8,107 bases of DNA from Geminicoccus sp035556675 (GTDB lineage: Bacteria > Pseudomonadota > Alphaproteobacteria > Geminicoccales > Geminicoccaceae): positions 1 through 8,107 of the forward strand of contig NZ_DATMFZ010000139.1 in NCBI RefSeq assembly GCF_035556675.1, in the 5' to 3' direction. The notes beneath the pieces were generated by a model. That model saw nothing but the letters and a program-made list of their open reading frames with translations. It was not told the origin of the DNA and did not search any database. Positions 1-6,186 of this stretch are shown piece after piece; position 1 is the stretch's first letter, and each line of letters opens with the position of its first letter. Position numbers and translations under genes: made by a program.

Positions 1-939
1 GCGGATCAGCCGGTGCAAGTCAGTCGGGACGTCTGCCGGATCGAAGGGCTGCCGCTCATAAGCCTTGCGCGAGATCTCGTAATGCTCGTCGTTGATGAGC
101 GACCGCGCCAGCCCCGGCACGCCGTAATAGTGCTCGAACGAAAAGGACGACAGGATGAACAGCGTCGTCACCCAGGACGCGTCGTTCTTCCGTGGGAAGT
201 TGAGGAAGCCGTTGAGCGCTACGAAGACATCTACCGGCGCGCTCGCCGTGGCGGCCGCCTGCACCGGCACGTCGGCCTGCTCGAGCTTCTCCAGGAAGGC
301 CATGGTGACGAAGCCACCCTGCGACCAGCCGGCCAGGAACAGCTTGTCATTGTCGAGCTTCAGGTCTGCCAGAACGGCGCGGCTGGCCATCAGCATGTCG
401 AAGGTCGCCTGCTGGTGGCTGCCCTTCACCATGTAGCCTTCCGGCTCCTCGGACTGGCCCATGCCGAAATAGTCGGCCCCGATCAGCAGGTAGCCCTGGC
501 CCGCGAACTGCGCGATCATCAGCTGAGTCTCGGGCGACTGCTCGGGGAAGGAAGGCACCTCCTCTTTGCCGTACACCGTGCCGTGCTGGTAGGAGACCAT
601 CGGCAGGGCCGTCCCTTCCACCTCGGGCACCGCCAGGAGGCCGGTGGCGACGGTGGGCCGGTTGCCATGCTCCGGGATCACGGATGGATAGGAGACGCGA
701 AACAGCCGGACCGCGTTGATGGCCGGGGTGTAGCGCGTCGCGATCCCGGCAAACGCCTGCGTATCGACCTCCAGGATCTGGTTCAGGCGGTCCACGTCCC
801 AGCGCGTGATAAGCTGGTAACTGATGCCCGACGCGAGCCGGACCGGCTCGCCCTCCTGGGCACGGGCCGTGGGCGTGGCGCTGGCAATGCCGAGCAGCAG
901 GGCGAGAAGCGCGGCAAGCCGTGCAAATGGCGACATCAT
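1..939 (-). CDS. Secreted alpha/beta-hydrolase (secretory-lipase-like), C-terminus cut by window edge
   Basis: A minus-strand frame stays open from the ATG at 939 to base 1, giving 313 residues of an incomplete protein. Residues 1-28 form a Sec signal peptide: Arg7, a leucine-rich core and an A-R-A end, so the enzyme probably acts in the periplasm or outside the cell. An oxyanion-type YQHGT segment lies near residues 117-121. The nucleophile elbow GWSQGG is at 204-209 with Ser206 as expected nucleophile. The catalytic Asp and His should lie beyond the window or near its edge and are not identified. The layout resembles secreted lipases/esterases of the alpha/beta-hydrolase fold; the substrate is unknown. 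Two adjacent ATGs (939, 936) are possible starts: GGAG at 943-946 sits 3 nt from the first and a better 6 nt from the second. It diverges from the polyamine-binding protein gene. Confidence 0.85.
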   Translation of the reverse strand, partial: MMSPFARLAALLALLLGIASATPTARAQEGEPVRLASGISYQLITRWDVDRLNQILEVDTQAFAGIATRYTPAINAVRLFRVSYPSVIPEHGNRPTVATGLLAVPEVEGTALPMVSYQHGTVYGKEEVPSFPEQSPETQLMIAQFAGQGYLLIGADYFGMGQSEEPEGYMVKGSHQQATFDMLMASRAVLADLKLDNDKLFLAGWSQGGFVTMAFLEKLEQADVPVQAAATASAPVDVFVALNGFLNFPRKNDASWVTTLFILSSFSFEHYYGVPGLARSLINDEHYEISRKAYERQPFDPADVPTDLHRLIR

Positions 940-978
940 TCTCTCCGGGCCTGTGTCCACGAGCGCAAAGCAAATTCC

Positions 979-1007
979 GACGATGCCGCCGTCCCGGCCG
1001 CATCGTC
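979..1007. repeat. Inverted repeat / hairpin 1 of intergenic cluster
   Basis: GACGATGC (979-986) is the exact reverse complement of GCATCGTC (1000-1007). Inside, after one C-C mismatch, GCC (988-990) pairs with GGC (996-998), leaving the 5-nt loop GTCCC. The stem is thus 8+3 bp. It lies nine bases before the terminator-like hairpin, in the 5' region of whichever transcript crosses here. It could be an RNA structure on either strand or a protein-binding site; the sequence does not decide. Confidence 0.6.
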
Positions 1008-1015
1008 ACGAGTTC

Positions 1016-1047
1016 TTCTGCCTCGGTATAGCCGAGGCCGAATTTTT
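1016..1047 (+). terminator. Rho-independent terminator-like hairpin with T5 tract, upstream of the binding-protein gene
   Basis: TTC (1016-1018) and GCCTCGG (1020-1026) pair with CCGAGGC (1032-1038) and GAA (1040-1042), interrupted by one T-C mismatch. The loop is TATAG. The stem is followed directly by TTTTT (1043-1047). This is the classic intrinsic-terminator layout on the plus strand; the minus strand has no U-tract. The nearest upstream gene is on the other strand, so the terminator has no obvious client. It may end a short plus-strand RNA, attenuate the leader of the downstream gene, or block antisense transcription into the hydrolase. Confidence 0.6.
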
Positions 1048-1048
1048 A

Positions 1049-1084
1049 CTGGCAGCAAGCCAGCGTCCAGCTTGGCTTTGCCAG
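1049..1084. repeat. Long imperfect inverted repeat / hairpin 3
   Basis: CTGGCA (1049-1054) pairs with TGCCAG (1079-1084), and AAGCCA (1057-1062) with TGGCTT (1073-1078). GC (1063-1064) pairs with GC (1070-1071), leaving the loop GTCCA. There is a 2-nt bulge at 1055-1056 and a 1-nt bulge at T1072, giving 14 bp in total. TTT (1045-1047) and AAA (1085-1087) can extend the stem by three A-T pairs around a bulged A1048. No T-run follows on either strand, so it is not a standard terminator. Confidence 0.6.
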
Positions 1085-1273
1085 AAATGGCACAGCTCGA
1101 CTCAGGTGTTGCCGGAAGCGAGCAAGCTGTCGCGCAGTGCGGATGGTCGTGTCCGGCGAACCGTCGGCCGGGTCACTGGAAGCAGCCACGCCTCCAGCCA
1201 TGAACCGCCTTCCGTCCCATCCCTTCCAGGGCCAAGATCGGCCCATGCACGAACGGGCGATGGGGACGGACAG

Positions 1274-2320
1274 GTGAGCAACAGGCTGGTGGCGACGACG
1301 GCAGCCATGGTCGTGGCGCTGGGCGCGGCGAGTGGAGCCGCTCACGCGGACACAGTGAACTTCTACAACTGGAGCAACTATTTCCCACCGGAACTCCTGA
1401 AGAAGTTCGAGCAGGAGACCGGCACCAGCGTCGTACTGGACGTCTACGATTCCAACGAGACCCTGCTCGCCAAGCTGCAGGCCGGCGCCAGCGGCTACGA
1501 CATCGTGGTGCCGAGCGACTACATGGTCTCAACCATGATCCAGGCCGACCTGCTGGAGCCGTTCGACGCCTCGACCCTGGAGACCTTCGCCAACATCCAG
1601 GCCAACTTCGCCGACCCCTGGTTCGACCCCGGCCGCAAGTACAGCGTGCCCTACATGTGGGGGACCACCGGGTTCAGCTATGACAGCGAGCGGGTGCCGG
1701 GCGGCAAGCTGGAGGAAAGCTGGAAGTCGTTCTTCGAGCCGCCGGCCGAGCTCAACGGCCAGGTCGCGGCGCTGAACGACGAGATCGAGCTCTGGAACGC
1801 CGCCGCCTTCTATCTGGGCCTGGACCAGTGCAGCGAATCGACCGAGGACGCGCAGAAGATCCTGGCGGTGCTGGAGAAGCAGAAGCCGGTGCTGGCCATG
1901 TACCAGTCGGACGGCACGATCGAGCGGATGATCGCCAAGGAGGTGATCATGCACCAGCAGTGGAACGGTGCCGCGCACCGCACCAAGGAGCAGTTGCCGA
2001 GCCTGGTCTACGTCTACCCCAAGGAGGGGATCTCGATGTGGCAGGATAATTTCGTCATCCCGAAGGGTGCGCCGAACCAGGAGGGAGCGAAGAAGTTCCT
2101 CGCCTGGGTGATGAAGCCCGAGAACATCGCGCAGGCCTCCAACTTCACCGGCTACAACAACGCCATCGAGGGCTCGGCCGAGTTCATGGACGAGGCGCTG
2201 AGCAGCGACCCGGCCGTGGTCATGCCCAACGAGTATGCCGACCGCCTCAGGCCCGCGCGCGACTGCTCGCAAAAGACCCGCGAGTTGCGCAACCGGGTGT
2301 TCACGCGCCTGAAGAAGTGA
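1274..2320 (+). CDS. PotD/PotF-type periplasmic polyamine-binding protein (ABC transporter substrate-binding)
   Basis: This 348-residue protein begins at the GTG at 1274. That start gives a complete Sec signal peptide (Arg4, hydrophobic core, likely cut after A-H-A, residue 25), whereas the in-frame ATG at 1307 would lose the positive N-region. The mature part opens with NFYNWSNYFPP, the hallmark start of PotD/PotF. Compared from memory with E. coli PotD, the pocket residues Trp34, Asp168, Glu171, Trp229, Trp255 and Asp257 correspond to Trp33, Asp169, Glu172, Trp230, Trp256 and Asp258. Glu36 and Tyr85 appear replaced by Asn35 and Met84. Binding of putrescine, spermidine or a related diamine is therefore likely, with altered preference. 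Cys186 and Cys331 could form a disulfide. No ATPase or permease gene is adjacent, so it must pair with a distant transporter. The stop overlaps the recX start (GTGA). Confidence 0.9.
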   Translation: MSNRLVATTAAMVVALGAASGAAHADTVNFYNWSNYFPPELLKKFEQETGTSVVLDVYDSNETLLAKLQAGASGYDIVVPSDYMVSTMIQADLLEPFDASTLETFANIQANFADPWFDPGRKYSVPYMWGTTGFSYDSERVPGGKLEESWKSFFEPPAELNGQVAALNDEIELWNAAAFYLGLDQCSESTEDAQKILAVLEKQKPVLAMYQSDGTIERMIAKEVIMHQQWNGAAHRTKEQLPSLVYVYPKEGISMWQDNFVIPKGAPNQEGAKKFLAWVMKPENIAQASNFTGYNNAIEGSAEFMDEALSSDPAVVMPNEYADRLRPARDCSQKTRELRNRVFTRLKK

Positions 2321-2868
2321 GCGACGGCCTGCCGGACCAGGACGAGGCCAGGATCGTCCGCGAGCTGGTGACCGCCGGGCTGCGCTATCTGGCGCGGATC
2401 TCGGCGAGCCAGGCCTCGGTCCGGCGCATCCTCCTGCGCCGGCTGGCCAAGCTCCGTCCGCCCGAGCCGGGCGCCGACCCGGCCGAACTCGACCAGCGCC
2501 CGGTGGAGCTGGCGCTCGAGCGCCTGGTGGAACTCGGCTATGTCGACGACGCCGCGTTCGCCCGCGGGCGCGGTCGCAGCCTGGTCGGGCGCGGCGTGTC
2601 CCGGCTGGGCATCCGTCACCACATGGCCCGCCAGGGGGTGGATCGGGACACGGCGGACGCCGCCCTGGAGGCCGTCGCCGACGAGATTCCCGAGCCCGAG
2701 CTCGCGGCCGCCCGCACCTTCGTGCGCAAGCGCCGCCTGGGCTGGCACCGGCCCGAACCCGAGCGCGCGCCCAACCGCCAGGCCGACCTCGCCCGCCTCC
2801 TGCGCCACGGTTTCCCCCCGGACGTCGCCCGTGCGGCGCTGGACGAGCCGGAGGACGAGCTGGGCTAG
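2317..2868 (+). CDS. recX: Regulatory protein RecX
   Basis: This 183-residue protein belongs to the RecX family, cytoplasmic helical-repeat proteins that bind RecA and modulate its filament. Three helical modules are visible: residues about 16-46 (YLARISASQASVRRILLRR), 64-118 (LVELGYVDDAAFARGRGRS then GVSRLGIRHHMARQGV) and 155-176 (LARLLRHGFPPDVARAAL). The L-x-x-x-G-Y-V-D-D-x-x-F-A core is the family signature. The GTG start at 2317 overlaps the TGA of the preceding binding-protein gene by 4 bp, suggesting translational coupling; upstream GAAGAA is at best a weak Shine-Dalgarno. recX often sits beside recA, which is absent here. Length is normal for the family. A hairpin shortly after the stop separates it from the convergent glycosyltransferase gene. 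Confidence 0.88.
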   Translation: MSDGLPDQDEARIVRELVTAGLRYLARISASQASVRRILLRRLAKLRPPEPGADPAELDQRPVELALERLVELGYVDDAAFARGRGRSLVGRGVSRLGIRHHMARQGVDRDTADAALEAVADEIPEPELAAARTFVRKRRLGWHRPEPERAPNRQADLARLLRHGFPPDVARAALDEPEDELG

Positions 2869-2890
2869 ATCGGCAGACATCCTGCAGCGT

Positions 2891-2913
2891 CGTCAGCCCT
2901 ATGCGGGCTGACG
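2891..2913. terminator. Hairpin between convergent genes (U-less bidirectional terminator candidate)
   Basis: CGTCAGCCC (2891-2899) is the exact reverse complement of GGGCTGACG (2905-2913), with a 5-nt loop TATGC. This 9-bp GC-rich stem begins 23 nt after the recX stop and contains the TAG stop of the minus-strand glycosyltransferase (2899-2901). Neither side has a T-run, so any termination would be of the U-less or Rho-assisted kind. Its position between converging genes supports a shared termination or 3'-end-protecting role. Confidence 0.5.
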
Positions 2914-4191
2914 GGCATCCTGGCGATGATCCAGCTGCCTGGCTGCGAGGCCAGCCGGCGAGCGGCGAAGTTGCAGCAACGCCAGCAGCATCGCCATGAC
3001 CAGCCAGGGCATGGGCAGCAGGGCGCGAGCCTGCGGGGAGTCGCGCAGCTGGGGCGTCGCGGATACCCAGCCCGTCGCCCAGCCGTTGAAGCGGGTGCAC
3101 AGCAGCAGGAAGGCTATGAGGACGCCGGCCCAGAGCCAGAGCCAGAGCCAGCGGCCGCGCTGCTCCACGTCGCCGGCGGCCCGCAGGTAGAGGCATAAGA
3201 ATCCAGGGGACAGGAGGAACAGGTCATAGATGCGGTGGTAGATCACTACCGCCGACAGAGCGGAGACGATCGCGAAATCCAGGAGGTGATCCTGCTCCGT
3301 GCGTGGCGCCTGCCGCAGCACCCAGGCCGTGCCAGCCACCATCGCCACCGAAGCCAGCGTCACCGTGGCGCTGGCCAGAGCCGACGGCCCGCCGAACAGG
3401 CGCAGCAGCAGCGCCTCCAGATGGATCATGTTGTAGTTGATCGTGAACCGTTCGCGCGGATGGGTCGACAGGAACTCGCCGGGTGCGTCGCGCAGCGCCA
3501 GGGCATGCTGGAACTCCAGCAGCCTGGTCAGTGGCGGCTGCCCGGTGAGGATCAGCGGTAAAATGCTCAGGGCGGCCAGACCCAGGGCTGCTGCCGCCAC
3601 GAAGCGCCAGTTCCCGCGCAGGAGGTGGTACAGCGCGAACAGCGGCATGAACGACGGCTTGAAGGATGTCAGCGCCAGGGCGAGGCCGGCAGCCCCACGC
3701 CGACCGCTCCGCTCGAGCATGAAGCTGGCGAGCAGGAGAGCCAGGACCAGGATCCCCCACTGCGAGTTGCGCAGGTTGATGTAGAGCCCAACGCTCGGGA
3801 GGGTCGCGAGAAAGGCGAGTTCCACCAGCCCGATCGGCCGGAACCACGACAGGATCCGCCCCATCATCAGCAGCACCAGCACCGTCAGGGCGACGTTGGC
3901 TGCGAGCAGCATGCGGGCAGCACGTTCGATCGGCAGCCGGGTGAGCAGCGCAAAGAAGGCCGAGGCCTGGGGCGGATAGACATGGATCGCCTGGAGCTTG
4001 CGATTGTGCTCACGGCTCTCCGGGCTGAACCTGGAGAGTTCGGCCCAGAACCTGGTCGCGTCATACGGTAACACGCGCTCGCGCCAGAGCTCCCCGGCAG
4101 CGCAGAAGACCTTGAAGTCGAAAAAGGCGCGGTCCCCGGGCAGTACACCGTTGCGGATGATCCCGACGATGCCGAGGAGGATGAGCAGCAC
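2899..4191 (-). CDS. GT87/DUF2029-family polytopic membrane glycosyltransferase
   Basis: This 430-residue protein has about 9-10 hydrophobic membrane segments, for example near residues 2-12, 93-111, 122-138, 145-158, 196-216, 273-292, 303-318, 350-366 and 393-407. Family-type features are the early Asp in FFDFKVF (Asp25), LPYD (41-44), HVYPPQ (70-75), NSQWG (142-146), LTSFKPS (174-180) and YHRIYDLFLLSP (318-329). Known GT87 members are GT-C-fold enzymes that use polyprenyl-phosphate sugars to extend lipid-linked or envelope glycans, such as actinobacterial mannosyltransferases; donor and acceptor here are unknown. The GTG at 4191 is chosen because an in-frame stop lies at 4219-4221, no ATG intervenes, and AGGA (4203-4200) sits 8 nt upstream. 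It diverges from the sulfatase-like gene and converges on recX. A W-L repeat occurs at residues 348-354. Confidence 0.82.
   Translation of the reverse strand: MLLILLGIVGIIRNGVLPGDRAFFDFKVFCAAGELWRERVLPYDATRFWAELSRFSPESREHNRKLQAIHVYPPQASAFFALLTRLPIERAARMLLAANVALTVLVLLMMGRILSWFRPIGLVELAFLATLPSVGLYINLRNSQWGILVLALLLASFMLERSGRRGAAGLALALTSFKPSFMPLFALYHLLRGNWRFVAAAALGLAALSILPLILTGQPPLTRLLEFQHALALRDAPGEFLSTHPRERFTINYNMIHLEALLLRLFGGPSALASATVTLASVAMVAGTAWVLRQAPRTEQDHLLDFAIVSALSAVVIYHRIYDLFLLSPGFLCLYLRAAGDVEQRGRWLWLWLWAGVLIAFLLLCTRFNGWATGWVSATPQLRDSPQARALLPMPWLVMAMLLALLQLRRSPAGLAARQLDHRQDARQPA
3130..3150. repeat. Hexanucleotide tandem repeat inside the GT87 gene
   Basis: Three and a half copies of a six-base unit (plus-strand CCAGAG) lie in tandem. 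On the coding minus strand they read TGG CTC repeatedly, giving Trp-Leu-Trp-Leu-Trp-Leu-Trp at residues 348-354, at the start of a predicted membrane helix. Copy-number slippage would add or remove Trp-Leu pairs without changing frame. Confidence 0.7.
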
Positions 4192-4537
4192 GCAGCCGAT
4201 CCTGACCAGGGGACGTCGTCAGGCCGGCATCATGTGGACGGTCCGCGTCGTGGCAGTCTGCCGCCTGCGATCCTCATGAGAACTCCCGGCCGCGAAGGGT
4301 GCGGACGCCATCGGCCTCGATGGCGGGGCTCGAAAGCATCCAACGCAACGACCTGGAGAAATGTTCCGTCCAGGATGAGGCCGCCACGGCTGGATCCACA
4401 ACCGCTTTCACCGGCATCACCGCCGCCCTGCGCCCAAGACATACCCATGTGCCGCCACAATCGGAATGTTGACGTCTCTCGGTCGATCGGGCCCGCTGTC
4501 ATCGGGCTGTCGTCAACTGCCCGAGGGGGAGGCAACC
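4192..4537. other. Divergent intergenic region between GT87 and sulfatase-like genes
   Basis: This 346-bp gap must hold promoters for both flanking genes. I see no convincing gene: open frames across it in either direction are short or are extensions of shadow frames. Structures present are the 8-bp hairpin at 4306-4325 (separate entry) and a 6-bp inverted repeat CCTGGA/TCCAGG (4352-4357, 4369-4374). There is also a spaced pair TTGACG (4469-4474) and CGTCAA (4511-4516), and a direct repeat ATCGGGC (4486-4492, 4501-4507). TTGACG is a good -35 match, but no -10-like hexamer follows at 16-18 nt. Confidence 0.5.
4306..4325. repeat. Perfect 8-bp hairpin with tetraloop
   Basis: CGCCATCG (4306-4313) and CGATGGCG (4318-4325) are exact reverse complements around the loop GCCT. 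No T-run follows in either direction, so it is not a canonical terminator. It lies 115 bp before the GT87 start and about 210 bp before the sulfatase-like start; it may be an operator or a leader RNA structure. Confidence 0.5.
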
Positions 4538-4540
4538 TTG
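4524..4540 (+). promoter_or_regulatory. Strong ribosome-binding site that fixes a TTG start
   Basis: The purine tract AGGGGGAGG (4524-4532) contains a perfect GGAGG, followed by the 5-nt spacer CAACC and TTG (4538-4540). The upstream in-frame ATG at 4466 has no comparable site at proper spacing and would add a 24-residue non-hydrophobic extension. This decides the TTG as start of the sulfatase-like gene. Confidence 0.75.
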
Positions 4541-6130
4541 TTCCAAAAACTGTCAGCGCTGCCGCTCTACCCCCTGCTGCTCGCCGCCCATTTTCCTCTC
4601 TTTCTGCTGACTCGCAGCCTCGCCGTGCCCGAGGCCGGCGTGGCGGTGCGGCCGGTCCTGGTGGGCGTGGCCTGCACTCTCCTGGCAATGGGCGTGCTCT
4701 GGCTGCTGCTGCGCGACCTGCACCGCGCCGCCCTGTGGACCGCGCTCGGCATCGTCCTGGTCTGCTACTTCAAGACCCTGGACCCCGTATTCGACGGGCT
4801 GATCGGCCTGGCGATGGCGCCTCCGCCGCCGCTCTACGTCCTGGCCGGCCTGCTCGTCCTGATCGCTCCGATCCTCCTGTTCGCACGGCCCGGACCGGAT
4901 ATGGCACGCATCGCCAACCTGGCGACGCTGATCATGCTGGCCTTTCCGCTGGCGCCCCTGGTCGAGCAGGAGGCCCAGGCCTTCACCGCCGGGCGCCACC
5001 CGGCAGCCGAGCGGGAGCAAGATGCCCCGTTCAGCGCGGCCAGTCCTATCGGCCAGCCGCCCAGCATCGTACATATCGTACTGGACGGCTACGGGCGGCA
5101 GGACGTGCTGGCCGAGCTCTACGGCTTCGACAACCGGCCGTTCCTGGACGGGCTGCGCGGGCTCGGCTTCGAGATCGCCGGGCAGGCGACCGCGCCGTAC
5201 AACCAGACCCTGCTGGTGATGAGCAGCGTGCTCTCGGGCAGTTATCTGGAGGACCTCCTGCCCGCCGAGCAGCCAGCCGACCTGCGCCAGGCACTTTCGG
5301 AGCGGTTTCGGCACAACCCGGTGATGACCGCTCTCGGCAGGCTCGGCTATCAGACCGCGGCCTTCGACGTGCGCTACGATCCGGTGCGGATGGACCGGGT
5401 CGACCGGTTGCTGGCCCCCTACGCGCTCAGCAACTTCGAGAAGGTCCTGCTGGAGGAGACCCTGCTCGACAATGTCGCGCAACTTCTCGGCCTCGGTCTG
5501 CCGAGCCTGGACCGGGCGATGTTCGAGCAACCCTACGAGAACGGCCTGACACCACCCTTCTTTCTCTATGTCCACGTACTTGCCCCCCATCCGCCATTCG
5601 ATGTCGACCCGCAGGGCAGGCACGTGGCACCGGCCGGGGGCTCGTCCGGCCTGCGCGACGGATCGCACTTCACCAAGGACGAACCTGGGCGGCGCCGGAT
5701 CTATCGGGACGGCTATGTCGACAAGCTGACCTTCACCAACGAATTGGTGCTCCGCTACGCGAAGCGGCTGGTGGAACGGGTCCCGGATCCCAAGCTGATC
5801 ATCATCCATGGCGACCATGGCGGCGGGCTCCATTTCGACCAGGATTCGGTAGAGCGGAGCTGCCTGTTCGAGCGCTTCTCGCCGCTGCTGGCGGTCTATT
5901 CGAGCGACGGGCGGCTGGAGCTGCCGCCCGACCTGAACCTCACGAACCTTTACCGGCTGGTGTTCAACACCTATTTGGACACCAATCTGGAACTGCTGCC
6001 CAGCCGCAGCGTGTTTGCCGGCTGGAAAGAACCGGCGCGACAGATCGTCCTGACGCCAGAGCAGCTTCACCGCCCGTGCCGGACCGAAGCGACAGTGCTG
6101 GACGGTGTGTCGGCAGCACAGCCACGCTGA
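4538..6130 (+). CDS. Membrane-anchored sulfatase/alkaline-phosphatase-superfamily hydrolase or transferase
   Basis: From the TTG at 4538 this is a 530-residue protein. Five hydrophobic segments (about 9-29, 37-58, 65-79, 98-116, 125-141) precede a large soluble domain starting near residue 175, presumably outside the membrane. The soluble part shows superfamily metal-site motifs: HIVLDGYGRQD with Asp183, then YNQTLLVMSSVLSG with Thr224 as probable nucleophile. VLAPHPPF (His351) and IIIHGDHGGG (Asp426, His427) follow. Five membrane helices plus a sulfatase domain is the layout of LTA synthases, phosphoethanolamine transferases and OpgB-like enzymes, which move phospho-alcohol groups onto glycans or lipids. 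I cannot tell whether this one is a transferase, phosphatase or sulfatase; no C-x-P-x-R formylglycine motif is seen, which argues against a true sulfatase. It diverges from the GT87 gene, fitting envelope-glycan decoration (inference). Confidence 0.82.
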   Translation: MFQKLSALPLYPLLLAAHFPLFLLTRSLAVPEAGVAVRPVLVGVACTLLAMGVLWLLLRDLHRAALWTALGIVLVCYFKTLDPVFDGLIGLAMAPPPPLYVLAGLLVLIAPILLFARPGPDMARIANLATLIMLAFPLAPLVEQEAQAFTAGRHPAAEREQDAPFSAASPIGQPPSIVHIVLDGYGRQDVLAELYGFDNRPFLDGLRGLGFEIAGQATAPYNQTLLVMSSVLSGSYLEDLLPAEQPADLRQALSERFRHNPVMTALGRLGYQTAAFDVRYDPVRMDRVDRLLAPYALSNFEKVLLEETLLDNVAQLLGLGLPSLDRAMFEQPYENGLTPPFFLYVHVLAPHPPFDVDPQGRHVAPAGGSSGLRDGSHFTKDEPGRRRIYRDGYVDKLTFTNELVLRYAKRLVERVPDPKLIIIHGDHGGGLHFDQDSVERSCLFERFSPLLAVYSSDGRLELPPDLNLTNLYRLVFNTYLDTNLELLPSRSVFAGWKEPARQIVLTPEQLHRPCRTEATVLDGVSAAQPR

Positions 6131-6158
6131 GATGGGACGCGCTGCCGGCCCCCTACCT

Positions 6159-6186
6159 TTGACCGTCGCGGCAGCACGGTTATAGC
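6159..6186 (+). promoter_or_regulatory. Sigma70-type promoter for the nitrilase / acetylpolyamine amidohydrolase operon
   Basis: TTGACC (6159-6164, five of six to the -35 consensus) is followed by a 16-nt spacer and TATAGC (6181-6186, four of six to the -10). Transcription would begin near 6193, giving a 5' leader of about 25 nt before the TTG start. The 88-bp gap after the preceding gene has no clear terminator, so some read-through is possible. A 9-bp direct repeat CGGCAGCAC occurs at 6111-6119 and again at 6169-6177 within the spacer. Confidence 0.5.

Larger units (their letters stand above)
940..1273. other. Divergent intergenic region rich in inverted repeats
   Basis: This gap of 334 bp separates the minus-strand hydrolase from the plus-strand binding-protein gene. 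I see no convincing coding sequence in it. It contains three consecutive hairpin-forming repeats (979-1007, 1016-1042, 1049-1084; listed separately). Weaker complementary arms occur at 1092-1097 with 1125-1130 (ACAGCT/AGCTGT), and at 1229-1233 with 1240-1244 (GGGCC/GGCCC), about 30 nt before the GTG start. No clear sigma70 -35/-10 pair was found for either gene, although both need promoters here. Base composition around 965-1050 is locally less GC-rich than the flanks. Confidence 0.6.

Noticed and set aside
1089..1113. Sigma54-like promoter (TGGCAC ... TTGCC)
   Set aside because: The two elements are much too far apart for the -24/-12 spacing.
13..1203. Long plus-strand open frame antisense to the hydrolase
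   Set aside because: It has an Arg/His-rich composition without family motifs and covers a real signal-peptide alpha/beta-hydrolase on the opposite strand, a typical GC-rich shadow frame.
824..1273. N-terminal extension of the polyamine-binding protein to an ATG at 824
   Set aside because: It would put about 150 low-complexity residues ahead of a clear signal peptide and would run into the antisense hydrolase; the GTG at 1274 is the sensible start.
1529..3196. 555-residue minus-strand open frame across the binding-protein and recX genes
   Set aside because: Pro/Arg/Ala-rich with no domain signature, and it opposes two recognisable genes.
4469..4497. Sigma70 promoter from TTGACG before the sulfatase-like gene
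   Set aside because: The 16-18 nt downstream position holds only GC-rich sequence with no -10-like hexamer.
4553..6070. 505-residue minus-strand open frame
   Set aside because: Antisense shadow of the sulfatase-like gene; composition rich in Gln/Val/Arg without motifs.
4234..6162. 642-residue plus-strand open frame over the sulfatase-like gene
   Set aside because: Out of frame with the clear metal-site motifs, Arg/Ala/Pro-rich, with no membrane or domain features.
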